NCBI GenBank assembly: GCA_965661945.1
Contig: CBFIFP010000006.1
Span: forward strand, 1 to 64,000
DNA length: 64,000 nucleotides
Direction: 5' to 3'
DNA from: JAJRPT01 sp965661945
Lineage (GTDB): Bacteria; Bacteroidota; Ignavibacteria; Kapaibacteriales; UBA2268
Positions within the stretch are counted from its first letter, which is position 1. The number at the start of each line of letters is the position of its first letter. Below are positions 32,818 through 41,942 of this stretch, piece after piece. The notes below the pieces were generated by a model. That model did not search any database. It was not told the origin of the DNA and saw only the letters and a list, made by a program, of their open reading frames with translations. The translations under genes were made by a program, and so were the position numbers.

Positions 32818-35198
32818 TGAGATTTTTGGTAATTCTATTCATATTATTATTTAACATATCCAACTCTCAAGAAGATATAAACCAAAAAAATTATAGCTTG
32901 GAACCTAATGAGTTAGATCTTAATAAATACATGCTCAAAAGCCCAGAAGGACAAGAGTTTTGGATTTGTTATATGAGAAACCATAATGACCCAGATAAAG
33001 TTACTGATAACACCAAATTACATTTAGAACTATTTATTACATCTGATAAAGACGCAAATGTAATAATTGAAATAAAAGCTCTAAAATTTAAAGAAAAAGT
33101 ATTTGTCCCTGCTAATACTGTAAGAAATGTAAAAATTTCCACTGAAGCTCAAATTACAAGCTCTGAGATTATTGAAGAAGGAATGGGAGTTTATATAAAA
33201 AGTGATACTCCCGTTACAGTTTACGGACTTAATAGAAGACGGTTAACAACAGACACATTCCTTGCTTTACCAACTAATGTAATTGGAACAGCTTATATGG
33301 CTGTTTGCTATAACATTTCAGTCCAACTAACATCTCAGTTTGCAATTGTAGCAACAGAAGATGACACCAAAGTTACAATACTTCCTACTGTTGAAACAGC
33401 TCAAGGAAGACAAGGAGGCAAAGAGTTTGAAGTAGTCCTCAATAAAGGTGATGTTTATCAAGTTACCGCAAAAAATAAACCAAACGATCCATTAAAAAAT
33501 GATTTAACTGGAACACTTGTTACCTCTGATAAAAAATTCTCTTTTTTTAGCGGTCATCAATGTGCCTATATACCAGATAATGTTATGGCTTGTAATCACT
33601 TGATAGAGCAGGTTCCACCAATTTCTTCTTGGGGTAAGCATTTTTATATAGGTGAACAAAAAAAAAGAAGCAGATATAATTATAGAGTTGTTGCAAGTCA
33701 AGACAGTACAATAGTTTTTGTTAATAATGAATTAGAAGCAACAATTAATGCAGGTCAATTTATTGAAAATAATGTAAAAGGTGAAGTTCAAGTAACAGCC
33801 AACAAGCCAGTTCTTGTTTCTCAATATTCTCAGGGTTTCAGAAACGGAGATGAAATAGGAGACCCTATGATGCTACTTGTTAGCCCGACTCAGCAATTCT
33901 TAAAAAAATATAGATTTGCAACCCCTGTTAATGGTTTCTGGGAGCATTATGTAAATGTTGTTGTCCCAACAAACAGCATAAACTCATTAAAGTTAAATGG
34001 AAAAACAATTCCTAAAAATGTATTTAAACAATTTGGACAAACAAGATATTCTATTGCATATCTGAGAGTAAATTATGGAACTCACCAACTTGAAGCTGAC
34101 CAGCCATTTGGAATGACACCCTACGGCTTTGGTTATGATAAAGATAAATACGATGCTTACGGAAATTTAGGAGGACAATCATTTATAGAATTTATCGAAT
34201 ATAAAGATACTTTACCACCTGATGCTAACATTAATGGTTCTCAAGTTATCATAAGAGACGATAGAGTCAGCGATGAGGGTATTGAAAGAATAGTAGTAAA
34301 ATCATCTCAAAATATAATTTATAACATACCTGACTTCGTTGAAGGTGTACCTCAAGTTAGTATTAAACTAAAAGCAGATTTACAGGGTGAAATCGGAAAA
34401 TTAGTTCTTAATACTTTTGACCTCGCAGGAAACTCAAAACTTTATACTATTTGCTATACATTAGACGAAAACTCTACCCAATATCAATTCTATGTAAACC
34501 AAGGAGATGTTGATTGTGAAAAATTCGAGAAAACATCACTACAATTCTTTGGCAGAATTTCACAACTGAACAATAATATTGAAATCAATAATTTAGCAAA
34601 TATAGAAAGTTTGGGAGAATTTAATTCTAAAAACTCTACAACAGGTATTTTGGGTGCTGGAATGTCATTTGCTATCAAACCTAATTTATTCTTTACTTCA
34701 AGAATCACTCTAAGTCAAATAAATTCAATGATGGAATCACCTGATTCAGTTTCTTCTAAGCTTCTTTTAGATAATGGAGAATTTATAGACTTCCAAGAAG
34801 CAACACAAATGAAATTTGATATTTATAATTTTATACTCCAACTTAACTTAGAATATCAATTTAATGCAAGATTTTATTCATTCTTCGGACTAAATGCATC
34901 TTTCCTTTCAAATCGACAAGCAACAATAAACAGAAAAATAAATTATCCCAACTTTGTTAATTATCCTGAAACTTTAACAAAACAAGGTCCAGAATCAATT
35001 GTTGAAATTGAAGAATTAAATAATCTTAATTTTGGCTTTAATATAGGGTTAGGAATAAATCAAAAAATAAATAATAAATTCGTTGCTTTCTCAGAATTAG
35101 AATATCTATATAATTTTTCTAATCTCTTGCAAAACGATAACAGATGGAATTACAACCTATATTCCTTAAACTTAGGAATAAAATACATTTTATACTAA
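32817..35198 (+). CDS. IgGFc-binding-domain protein with C-terminal beta-barrel
   Basis: A 793-residue exported protein. After the signal peptide, residues about 40-440 match the IgGFc-binding N-terminal domain found in many bacterial surface proteins (GQEFWICYMRN, SDTPVTVYGLNRRRLTTDTFLALP, GTLVTSDKKFSFFSGHQC, KPVLVSQYSQG). A short Ig-like segment follows, and the last ~190 residues (FFGRISQLNNNIEI to LNLGIKYILY) alternate like an outer-membrane beta-barrel ending in an aromatic residue. Thus it may be anchored in the outer membrane with an exposed domain. No T9SS domain. It is coupled to the cohesin-like gene upstream. Binding partner unknown. Confidence 0.78.
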   Translation: MRFLVILFILLFNISNSQEDINQKNYSLEPNELDLNKYMLKSPEGQEFWICYMRNHNDPDKVTDNTKLHLELFITSDKDANVIIEIKALKFKEKVFVPANTVRNVKISTEAQITSSEIIEEGMGVYIKSDTPVTVYGLNRRRLTTDTFLALPTNVIGTAYMAVCYNISVQLTSQFAIVATEDDTKVTILPTVETAQGRQGGKEFEVVLNKGDVYQVTAKNKPNDPLKNDLTGTLVTSDKKFSFFSGHQCAYIPDNVMACNHLIEQVPPISSWGKHFYIGEQKKRSRYNYRVVASQDSTIVFVNNELEATINAGQFIENNVKGEVQVTANKPVLVSQYSQGFRNGDEIGDPMMLLVSPTQQFLKKYRFATPVNGFWEHYVNVVVPTNSINSLKLNGKTIPKNVFKQFGQTRYSIAYLRVNYGTHQLEADQPFGMTPYGFGYDKDKYDAYGNLGGQSFIEFIEYKDTLPPDANINGSQVIIRDDRVSDEGIERIVVKSSQNIIYNIPDFVEGVPQVSIKLKADLQGEIGKLVLNTFDLAGNSKLYTICYTLDENSTQYQFYVNQGDVDCEKFEKTSLQFFGRISQLNNNIEINNLANIESLGEFNSKNSTTGILGAGMSFAIKPNLFFTSRITLSQINSMMESPDSVSSKLLLDNGEFIDFQEATQMKFDIYNFILQLNLEYQFNARFYSFFGLNASFLSNRQATINRKINYPNFVNYPETLTKQGPESIVEIEELNNLNFGFNIGLGINQKINNKFVAFSELEYLYNFSNLLQNDNRWNYNLYSLNLGIKYILY

Positions 35199-35234
35199 AT
35201 TGACTTTTACAAAAATAAGAATATTATAAAAACT

Positions 35235-35681
35235 TTATTTTTCTAAAATGACAACTTCTACTTCAACCACACCATCTCCTATCATATCAATTTCTTTAGC
35301 AGCGGCATAAGATAAGTCAATAACCCTATTTTTAACAAAAGGACCTCTATCATTAATTCTTACAATAACGCTTTTATTATTTTTTAGATTAGTAACTTTA
35401 CACTTTGTTCCAAACGCAAGAGTTTTATGAGCGGCTGTTAAGTCTTTTTGATTAAAAACTTCTCCAGAAGCAGTTTTTCTACCATCATACTTATCTGCGT
35501 AAAATGACGCTTTTCCCTTAAACATATATCCAATTTTAACATTTGAATTTTTAGAATCAGATGTTTGTTTTGATGAGCTATTTCCAGAATTATTTGCCAT
35601 AGCGTTATCACTTGTAAAACGAATTGCTGGACTGCAAGATGATAAAACTATCACCGCAACTAATAAAATTATTTTTTTCAT
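35235..35681 (-). CDS. rlpA: RlpA-like septal ring lytic transglycosylase lipoprotein
   Basis: A 148-residue lipoprotein with lipobox LSSC near residue 17, a Ser/Asn-rich linker and a double-psi beta-barrel RlpA domain (ASFYADKYDGRKTASGE, LAFGTKCKVTNL, INDRGPFVKNRVIDLS). RlpA cleaves denuded glycan strands at the division site. No SPOR domain is attached; a SPOR protein is encoded at 37.6 kb. The ATG at 35681 is chosen because AGGAAAAG precedes it and the signal peptide then starts normally; a longer frame reaches into queE. Confidence 0.88.
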   Translation of the reverse strand: MKKIILLVAVIVLSSCSPAIRFTSDNAMANNSGNSSSKQTSDSKNSNVKIGYMFKGKASFYADKYDGRKTASGEVFNQKDLTAAHKTLAFGTKCKVTNLKNNKSVIVRINDRGPFVKNRVIDLSYAAAKEIDMIGDGVVEVEVVILEK

Positions 35682-35698
35682 TTCTTTTCCTAGATTTA

Positions 35699-36376
35699 TT
35701 AAACACCACGAGTAGCTGGCTCCCATATATATTTATGAAGCTGAAACTGCATCCTAAAATTATGTTTAGAATCTTTAATCCAATTTGCTAAATCATTCAA
35801 ACTAATATTACTGTTTATATCATCAAAAACAGGAGAAATTAAAATTGTTTTAACTTTTTCATCTAAGCCATATTTCTCTGATACTTCTTCGGCATATTCA
35901 AAATCCAATCTTGATCCGACTACAAATTTTACTTCATCTGTCTTTTTAAGATAATTTACATTCTTAAAATTATTCTTTTTGTGCATATTAGAATCAGGAC
36001 ATTTAAAATCCAATATTTTCACACTTCGAGTATCTACTTTTGAAATATCCTGTTGCCCATTTGTTTCTATCACAACATCATAACCCTTATCACAAAAATA
36101 TTCTGTCAACTGTGAAATATATTTTTGTTCTAATGGCTCACCCCCAGTAAGCATCAAAAAATTACAATTATGCTTTTTTACTTCTTCTTCAATCTGACTA
36201 ATTGTCATTATATTAGCAATCTCTTTCCTATCCAAAGCGTAAGGAGTATCACACCAGACACACCTTAAAAGACACCCCTGAAATCTAACAAAAACGCAAG
36301 GAAGTCCTGCTCTTGTTCCCTCTCCCTGGATAGAGTAAAAAATCTCATTTACATTAAGTTCTAAATCTTTAATCAA
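35699..36376 (-). CDS. queE: 7-carboxy-7-deazaguanine synthase
   Basis: A 225-residue radical SAM enzyme that makes 7-carboxy-7-deazaguanine in queuosine biosynthesis. The cluster-binding motif CX3CX2C is C35, C39 and C42 (CLLRCVWC); FYSIQGEGTRAGLP precedes it, and MLTGGEPLEQ follows. The end IWEPATRGV is typical of the Bacteroidetes type. The start is TTG, since a stop codon lies two codons upstream and no ATG fits. A TAATTTTG box lies 26 bases upstream. No other que genes are in the window. Confidence 0.92.
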   Translation of the reverse strand: MIKDLELNVNEIFYSIQGEGTRAGLPCVFVRFQGCLLRCVWCDTPYALDRKEIANIMTISQIEEEVKKHNCNFLMLTGGEPLEQKYISQLTEYFCDKGYDVVIETNGQQDISKVDTRSVKILDFKCPDSNMHKKNNFKNVNYLKKTDEVKFVVGSRLDFEYAEEVSEKYGLDEKVKTILISPVFDDINSNISLNDLANWIKDSKHNFRMQFQLHKYIWEPATRGV

Positions 36377-36401
36377 AATTCAATATCTTTTTTTTATTTA
36401 A

Positions 36402-36409
36402 CAAAATTA
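36402..36409 (-). promoter_or_regulatory. TAnnTTTG box of queE
   Basis: TAATTTTG on the minus strand, ending 26 bases before the TTG start of queE. Confidence 0.3.
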
Positions 36410-36438
36410 AGAAATAAAGTTAAAAATCAGAAATAAAA

Positions 36439-37347
36439 TCAAAAATCACCTTCTTTAACTCCCCTCCAACCATTTATAAATGATTTTGAATCAATTACTT
36501 TCTTTCCTTGTGGTTTTAACTCCAATACTTCCAAACTCCCGCCCTCAAAACCAAGTAAAAACTTTTTATCAATTTTAAAACTACCCATTTTTAAAATTTC
36601 CTCACTTTCTCTAACCTTCAGTATTTTAAATTCTGTTCCATTAATTATTACAAATGCTGCTGGATAAGGCGAAAGACCATGAATATGATTTTTTGCTTCA
36701 ATTACATTTCTCACACTTAAAATTTCACACTCCTCTCTAAATATCTTAGGAGCTGGAGATGCAACAGAATCATCCTGTTCAATTAAATTATAACTTCCAC
36801 TATTAATCATTTTAATAGTTTCAATAGATAACTCCGCAGCTATTGGCATCATTAAATCATGAAGTTCACCTGCAGTCATATCTTTAGTAAGTTCAACTTC
36901 CTTTTTTAGTAAAATATCTCCAGTATCCACTACCTTTTTTAAAACAAAACTCGTTAACCCAGTTTTCATTTCACCAGCCATTATCGCCCTATTAATTGGA
37001 GCTGCACCCCTAAATTTGGGAAGCAATGAACCATGAATATTAAAAGATGCAAACTTGGCAATCGAAAAAACTTCTTCTGGTAATATTCTAAAAGCAATCA
37101 CACAAATAATATCAGGGTCTATTTCTTTTAAATTATCAATAAAATCTTTATCTTTTAAACTATTTGGTTGCAAAATATTGAGTCCTAGTTCTAAAGCTTT
37201 TTCTTTTACGGGAGAATATGACAACTTCTGACCTCTTCCTTTTTGCTTATCAGGAACGGTTACAACTGCTTTAACATCATAATTTTTGGAAATTGACTCC
37301 AGAGAAGGAACAGCGAATTCGGGAGTTCCCATAAACACTATTTTCAT
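36439..37347 (-). CDS. fmt: Methionyl-tRNA formyltransferase
   Basis: A 302-residue enzyme that formylates initiator Met-tRNA. The N-terminal transferase domain shows MGTPEFAVPSLESI, the folate-site block NIHGSLLPKFRGAAPINRAI and DTGDILLKKEVELT; the C-terminal tRNA-binding domain includes IHGLSPYPAAFVIING. Length is normal (about 310). It lies upstream of queE on the minus strand with 62 bases between, and queE has its own -7 box. Confidence 0.94.
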   Translation of the reverse strand: MKIVFMGTPEFAVPSLESISKNYDVKAVVTVPDKQKGRGQKLSYSPVKEKALELGLNILQPNSLKDKDFIDNLKEIDPDIICVIAFRILPEEVFSIAKFASFNIHGSLLPKFRGAAPINRAIMAGEMKTGLTSFVLKKVVDTGDILLKKEVELTKDMTAGELHDLMMPIAAELSIETIKMINSGSYNLIEQDDSVASPAPKIFREECEILSVRNVIEAKNHIHGLSPYPAAFVIINGTEFKILKVRESEEILKMGSFKIDKKFLLGFEGGSLEVLELKPQGKKVIDSKSFINGWRGVKEGDF

Positions 37348-37368
37348 TTTAACCCAGTTTTTATTTTA

Positions 37369-37376
37369 CAAAATTA
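37369..37376 (-). promoter_or_regulatory. TAnnTTTG box of fmt
   Basis: TAATTTTG on the minus strand, 22 bases before the fmt ATG; the -33 box is not clear. Confidence 0.3.
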
Positions 37377-37518
37377 ACAAAATATCCACTACATTTTCTT
37401 ACTTTATACAAATTTAATTAGTAATGTTAATATGATAATTTTAAGTAATCAATTTATATAATTGATAATGTTTTATTTATGTGTAAAAAAATAATTTTTA
37501 TTTGAAAGTTAAATTTAT

Positions 37519-37526
37519 TAATTTTG
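37519..37526 (+). promoter_or_regulatory. TAnnTTTG box of the SPOR-domain gene
   Basis: TAATTTTG lies 41 bases before the ATG at 37568. A TTTG occurs at 37501-37504, but the 14-base spacing is shorter than the consensus. A GAGGA ribosome site follows before the ATG. Confidence 0.3.
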
Positions 37527-37567
37527 AACATTGCAGCACAATAAAATAAAAAAAAGAGGAAAATAAA

Positions 37568-38818
37568 ATGAAATACATTGTACTTTCATTGATATTGTTA
37601 TATACTAACATCTATTCTCAAAGCGATATTCCAGTATCACAATACTTAAACGAAATTGCGTCGGGTAACTCTGATAAAGTAAAATTAATCCTACCAGACC
37701 TAATGGTAGAATACCCTAATGACCCAGGAGTTAAACTTCTTACTGCATCAGTGCTTACTGACGCTATGAAGTCTTTAAAAATATATAATGAAATTGTAAA
37801 TGAATCTCCTCAAAGTCAATGGGCTGATGATGCTCTTTATAGAATAATACAATATCACGTTGTCTTAAGTAACGGAGAAGAAGCGCTTTCTGAATTAAAT
37901 AAACTTCGCCAAAGATACCCTACAAGCCAATATATTATTCCTTCTGCAGATTTAGTTAAGACATTTATCGGTGTAAATGGTAATTTAAAAGCTCCAAATT
38001 ACTCAAATTTGAATAAAGATAATGATAGAAATATTATTGAAACAGAAAAAGTAATTATAAATAACAAGCCAAAAGTAAAACAAGAAAACAAAAGTACAAA
38101 TTCAGACATAATTATTCTACAAAACAATAAAAGTGCTGTTAAGCAACCAATTGATACTCGTGAATTAACACCAATGGAACAAGATTTAACACCTCAGAAC
38201 CAAGTGGAGCAAAAGCCTAAAGAACTTGTCCCCGAGCAAATAGAAATAAATAAATCTAATAATATTGGAAATGAATTAACAAACTCTGATAACATTGCTA
38301 AAGTTGAAGACCAAAATGAATATGGAAAAGATGAGACCTCTAATTCAACATATTCTAAAAATAATGATGATAATGCTGAACAATTAAAACAAATTCTCAA
38401 TAAACAAATGGATTTAGAAAAAAAAGTACTTGAAGAAAGAAAAGCACTTGAGGAAAATGAAAATCAAGAAATAAATCAAAGTAATACAATTGCAAAATCA
38501 GATGAAGTAAAACAAAAATCAAATAATAAACAAACTGATTTAGCTATAAATAATCAAGAAATAAATCAAAGTGAAGATGCTCCAAAAATTCGCTGGGGAC
38601 TTCAAGTTGCTATTTTTGATTCTAAAGATAAAGCAGAAAAAGAAAAAGAAAAGTTTATTTCGCAAAGAATGAGAACAGAAGTAGTTACTAAATTAGTTGA
38701 TAATACTCCTATGTACGCAGTTGTTGTTGGAAATTACTCAACAAAGGCAAATGCAGAAGCAGCTAAAATCATTATCAATCAACAATGTAACTGCAATCCA
38801 ATTATTTTAGAAAGATAA
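37568..38818 (+). CDS. SPOR-domain cell-envelope protein with TPR-like N-terminus
   Basis: A 416-residue secreted protein. After a signal peptide (about 1-17), residues about 20-135 form helical TPR-like repeats (YNEIVNESPQSQWADDALYRI). A long Asn/Lys/Glu/Gln-rich linker of low complexity spans about 150-335. The C-terminal ~75 residues (WGLQVAIFDSKDKAEKEKE, MYAVVVGNYSTKANAEA) form a SPOR domain, which binds denuded glycan at the division septum. It is transcribed divergently from fmt. A role in division or septal cell-wall remodelling, perhaps with RlpA, is inferred. Confidence 0.85.
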   Translation: MKYIVLSLILLYTNIYSQSDIPVSQYLNEIASGNSDKVKLILPDLMVEYPNDPGVKLLTASVLTDAMKSLKIYNEIVNESPQSQWADDALYRIIQYHVVLSNGEEALSELNKLRQRYPTSQYIIPSADLVKTFIGVNGNLKAPNYSNLNKDNDRNIIETEKVIINNKPKVKQENKSTNSDIIILQNNKSAVKQPIDTRELTPMEQDLTPQNQVEQKPKELVPEQIEINKSNNIGNELTNSDNIAKVEDQNEYGKDETSNSTYSKNNDDNAEQLKQILNKQMDLEKKVLEERKALEENENQEINQSNTIAKSDEVKQKSNNKQTDLAINNQEINQSEDAPKIRWGLQVAIFDSKDKAEKEKEKFISQRMRTEVVTKLVDNTPMYAVVVGNYSTKANAEAAKIIINQQCNCNPIILER

Positions 38819-38861
38819 TCTTGAACAAAATTTTAGAAAATATAAATTTTAAAAAATTAAT

Positions 38862-39737
38862 ATGAAGAGTTCTGTTAGTTTTGAGCAATTATTAGGGATA
38901 GATTCTAAATATGTATTTTTAATAATTATAACTTATGTTATTGCAATAATATTATCGTCAGTTATAAGAAAAATAATGACGGTATTTATCAACAAGCGCT
39001 CAATATACCTTAAAGTTGACCCAACTAACTATAACTTTTTGAAACACGCAGTTAGTTTTATTATTTATATTTTTGCAACCCTAGTTATTTTTTATCGAAT
39101 ACCCGAACTTCGTTCCCTAGGTACAACTCTATTTGCCGGAGCTGGTGTATTTGCTGCAATTCTTGCCTTTGCTTCGCAAGCAGCCTTTTCAAATATAATC
39201 AGTGGTGTTTTTATTGTAATCTTCAAACCATTTAGAGTTGGTGATATGATTGCCATAGGTGATAAAATAAATGGTTATGTAAAGGATATAACTTTAAGGC
39301 ATACAGTGATAAATGACTTTGAAAATAAAATGATAATTATACCTAATTCACAAATAAGTTCAGATACTATAGTAAATTACCATATTGATGATATAAGAAT
39401 TTGCAGACATATATATTTTAATATTTCATTTGATTCAGATGTAGATTTAGCTATTAATATTATAAAAGAAGAAGCCAGAAAACATATATATTACAAGGAT
39501 TTTAGAACTCCTAAAGAAATACAAGATGGAGTGGAAGATGTTAGAGTTATTGTTAGAGAAATTACTGATTTTTCTGTAAGATTAAGAGTTAACGTTTGGA
39601 CATCCAATCCTGAAGAAAACTGGATTCTATTTACTGATATGAACAAAATAATTAAACAGAGATTTAGCAAAGAGGGCATAGTAATCCCTTATCCTTCAAG
39701 ACTTATTACTTTTAAAGATAACAAAAAGTTTGAGTAA
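38862..39737 (+). CDS. MscS-type small-conductance mechanosensitive channel
   Basis: A 291-residue inner-membrane channel that opens on osmotic downshock. There are three N-terminal membrane helices (about 15-35, 60-80, 90-115); the pore helix region AGAGVFAAILAFASQAAFSNIISG matches MscS TM3, followed by the beta domain GVFIVIFKPFRVGDMIAIG and the cytoplasmic alpha/beta vestibule. Length equals E. coli MscS (286). It begins 43 bases after the SPOR gene on the same strand, so read-through is possible. Confidence 0.92.
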   Translation: MKSSVSFEQLLGIDSKYVFLIIITYVIAIILSSVIRKIMTVFINKRSIYLKVDPTNYNFLKHAVSFIIYIFATLVIFYRIPELRSLGTTLFAGAGVFAAILAFASQAAFSNIISGVFIVIFKPFRVGDMIAIGDKINGYVKDITLRHTVINDFENKMIIIPNSQISSDTIVNYHIDDIRICRHIYFNISFDSDVDLAINIIKEEARKHIYYKDFRTPKEIQDGVEDVRVIVREITDFSVRLRVNVWTSNPEENWILFTDMNKIIKQRFSKEGIVIPYPSRLITFKDNKKFE

Positions 39738-39849
39738 GAACATTACAATAAAAATATTATTTTCCTACTAACATTCTTATTTAAAATAATAACGAATAAA
39801 TGAAACACTTTTACGTCTTAATGTTATTATTAATAAAATAAGGAAAATT

Positions 39850-40416
39850 ATGAAAAAAATATTAATCACAAGTGTAATATTATTATTGACAGCAACTATT
39901 ATTTATTCAACAACAAAAGGAAGTAAAAACGATATGTCACAGACAGTTTACGAATTTACGGCAAAAACAATTGAAGGAAAAGAAAAACCTTTATCAGATT
40001 ATAAAGGTAAAGTTTTATTAATAGTAAACACTGCATCTGAATGTGGTTTTACAAAACAATATAAAGGTTTGCAAGAACTTTACAATAAATATAACTCTAA
40101 AGGTTTAGAAATTCTTGGGTTCCCTTGCAATCAATTTGGTGGTCAGGAGCCAGGTTCGGCAGAAGAAATTAAAAACTTTTGTGAATCTAATTTTTCAGTT
40201 ACTTTCCCAATGTTTGATAAGATTGATGTAAATGGAAGTAATGCACATCCATTATTTAACTACCTAAAATCCGAAAAATCTGGCTTAATAACAGATGATA
40301 TCAAATGGAACTTCACAAAATTTTTGGTTGATAAAAATGGAAAACCAGTTGAAAGATTTGCTTCTGTTACAACTCCTGAATCATTAGACAAAAAAATAGA
40401 AAAGCTTTTAAACTAA
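39850..40416 (+). CDS. Glutathione peroxidase-family thiol peroxidase, exported
   Basis: A 188-residue protein with an N-terminal hydrophobic signal or anchor (about 1-20), unlike cytosolic BtuE-type homologues. The peroxidatic residue is C65 in NTASECGFT (Cys, not selenocysteine); the second motif GFPCNQFGGQEPG holds C93 and Q100, and KWNFTKFLVDKNG supplies the Trp-Asn. It reduces hydroperoxides, probably with a thioredoxin-like reductant. A ribosome site AAGGA lies before the ATG, and a strong terminator follows. Confidence 0.92.
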   Translation: MKKILITSVILLLTATIIYSTTKGSKNDMSQTVYEFTAKTIEGKEKPLSDYKGKVLLIVNTASECGFTKQYKGLQELYNKYNSKGLEILGFPCNQFGGQEPGSAEEIKNFCESNFSVTFPMFDKIDVNGSNAHPLFNYLKSEKSGLITDDIKWNFTKFLVDKNGKPVERFASVTTPESLDKKIEKLLN

Positions 40417-40437
40417 ATATAACTTATTCAAAAATTT

Positions 40438-40475
40438 AAATTCATTCTCATTTATTAATGAGAATGAATTTTTTT
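40438..40475 (+). terminator. Terminator of the glutathione peroxidase gene
   Basis: A perfect 15-bp stem, AAATTCATTCTCATT with AATGAGAATGAATTT, has a TATT loop and is followed by T residues, 22 bases after the stop. Confidence 0.88.
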
Positions 40476-40493
40476 ATTTAAAGTAAAATTTTA

Positions 40494-40501
40494 TAATTTT
40501 G
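40494..40501 (+). promoter_or_regulatory. TAnnTTTG box of the FAD oxidoreductase gene
   Basis: TAATTTTG ends 20 bases before the ATG at 40522; the -33 element would fall in the preceding terminator. Confidence 0.3.
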
Positions 40502-40521
40502 AATTATAAATTATTAAATAT

Positions 40522-41628
40522 ATGAAATATAAAATCATAATCATAGGTGCTGGAGTTGTTGGTTTAGCAATCGCTTATGAACTATCTAAATATCATAAAA
40601 ATATTGCTGTTATAGAAAAATGGCATCATTTTGGCGAGGAAACATCATCAAGAAATTCAGAAGTTATTCATGCTGGAATATATTATCCAAAGGATTCGCT
40701 CAAAGCAAAACTCTGCGTTGAAGGAAATGAATCAATCTATAATTTTGCTGATAAATACTCCATACCCTATAAAAAATGCGGCAAGTTAATAGTTGCCTCA
40801 TCAAATAATGAATTTGACACTTTAGAATTAATTTTCAATAATGCTAACCAAATTGGAGCAAGAAATTTAAAAATATTAAACCAAAAAGAAACTAATAAAT
40901 ACGAAAGCAATATCAATGCAACTGCTTCTATTTTATCACCAAGTTCTGGAATAATAGATTCCCACTCATTAATGCAAACACTAGAAGCTTTATCAATTAA
41001 TAACCAAGTAGATTTTATCTACAACTATGAAGTATCAAACATTCATTACAACAATAACTGGAAAATAAAAGTAAAGCAAAATGAAGAAGAATTTGAAATA
41101 GAAAGTGAAATACTAATCAACTCTGCTGGTTTATCATCAGATAAAATTGCTGAGATGGTTGGAATAAATATAAATGAAAAGAAATATAATTTACACTATG
41201 CAAAAGGTCATTATTTTAAGTTATCTTCTAAATATGATAATTACGTTAAAAAACTAATTTATCCAGTGCCTCCAAAAAATACAACTGGTTTGGGTATTCA
41301 TGTAACATTAGATTTAGGTGGGGCTTTAAAGTTAGGTCCTGATGTTCATTATTTAGATGAAAATAAAATTGACTATTCCTTTCAAGATGGACTAAAACAA
41401 AAATTCCATACTGCAGTTTCATCATATCTAAAAAATATAAATATCGATGATATTAATCAAGATTACACTGGAATAAGACCAAAACTTCAACAAAAAGGCG
41501 AACCCCAAAGAGACTTTATCATCCAAAAAGAAGAAAACTACAAAGATTTAATAAATTTAATTGGCATAGAATCACCGGGCTTAACTTGCTCATTAGAAAT
41601 TGGTAATTATGTCAGAAATCTTATATAA
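40522..41628 (+). CDS. lhgO: L-2-hydroxyglutarate oxidase-like FAD-dependent oxidoreductase
   Basis: A 368-residue flavoprotein of the DAO family. The FAD-binding motif GAGVVGLAIAYELSK spans about 8-22, and SSRNSEVIHAGIYYP at about 42-56 is the substrate-loop signature of the LhgO/L2HGDH group. The C-terminal GIHVTLDLGGALKLGPDVHY and IGIESPGLTCSLEIG complete the family pattern. It oxidises L-2-hydroxyglutarate to 2-oxoglutarate at the membrane with quinone as acceptor, as known for the family. The gene stands alone, between a terminator and the flagellar operon. Confidence 0.87.
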   Translation: MKYKIIIIGAGVVGLAIAYELSKYHKNIAVIEKWHHFGEETSSRNSEVIHAGIYYPKDSLKAKLCVEGNESIYNFADKYSIPYKKCGKLIVASSNNEFDTLELIFNNANQIGARNLKILNQKETNKYESNINATASILSPSSGIIDSHSLMQTLEALSINNQVDFIYNYEVSNIHYNNNWKIKVKQNEEEFEIESEILINSAGLSSDKIAEMVGININEKKYNLHYAKGHYFKLSSKYDNYVKKLIYPVPPKNTTGLGIHVTLDLGGALKLGPDVHYLDENKIDYSFQDGLKQKFHTAVSSYLKNINIDDINQDYTGIRPKLQQKGEPQRDFIIQKEENYKDLINLIGIESPGLTCSLEIGNYVRNLI

Positions 41629-41942
41629 AATATGTAATTACTTTTATTAAACTCTAAAAATAATAAATAACAAACTATCCAAAAGTAAAAATACAATCAA
41701 TATCTCAATAAATCAAACTACACACTATTAACCACTTGAAGATTATTATCAACCATAAGCATTTTATAAAATCAAATAAAAATTTATAAATTATCTATAT
41801 CTATAAATAATACATGTAGATAACTTAATTCTAAAAAACTTGGCAAGCTAATTGTAAACTATATTAAAATGGCTTTATAAAAGTTCTATTTTCTAATAAT
41901 AAAATTAAATAAATAGAAGCAAGTAGAAAAAAGGAATGAGAA
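41629..41942. other. Non-coding region before the flagellar operon
   Basis: These 314 AT-rich bases hold no reading frame. They contain a possible sigma-54 promoter at 41841-41856 and a good ribosome site (AAGGA at 41931-41935) for flgB; the first ~200 bases show nothing I can name. Confidence 0.5.
41841..41856 (+). promoter_or_regulatory. Possible sigma-54 promoter of flgB-flgC-orf97-fliE
   Basis: TGGCAA-GCTAA-TTGTA fits the -24/-12 layout TGGCAC-N5-TTGCA with exact spacing; the -12 element has GT instead of the invariant-like GC. It lies 87 bases before the flgB start. Sigma-54 control of rod genes is known in other phyla. One mismatch in the key dinucleotide keeps this tentative. Confidence 0.35.

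Noticed and set aside
35682..35726. Extended N-terminus of RlpA starting inside queE
   Set aside because: The shorter ATG at 35681 has a good AGGAAAAG site and gives a normal lipoprotein signal; the extension is the opposite frame of the queE end.
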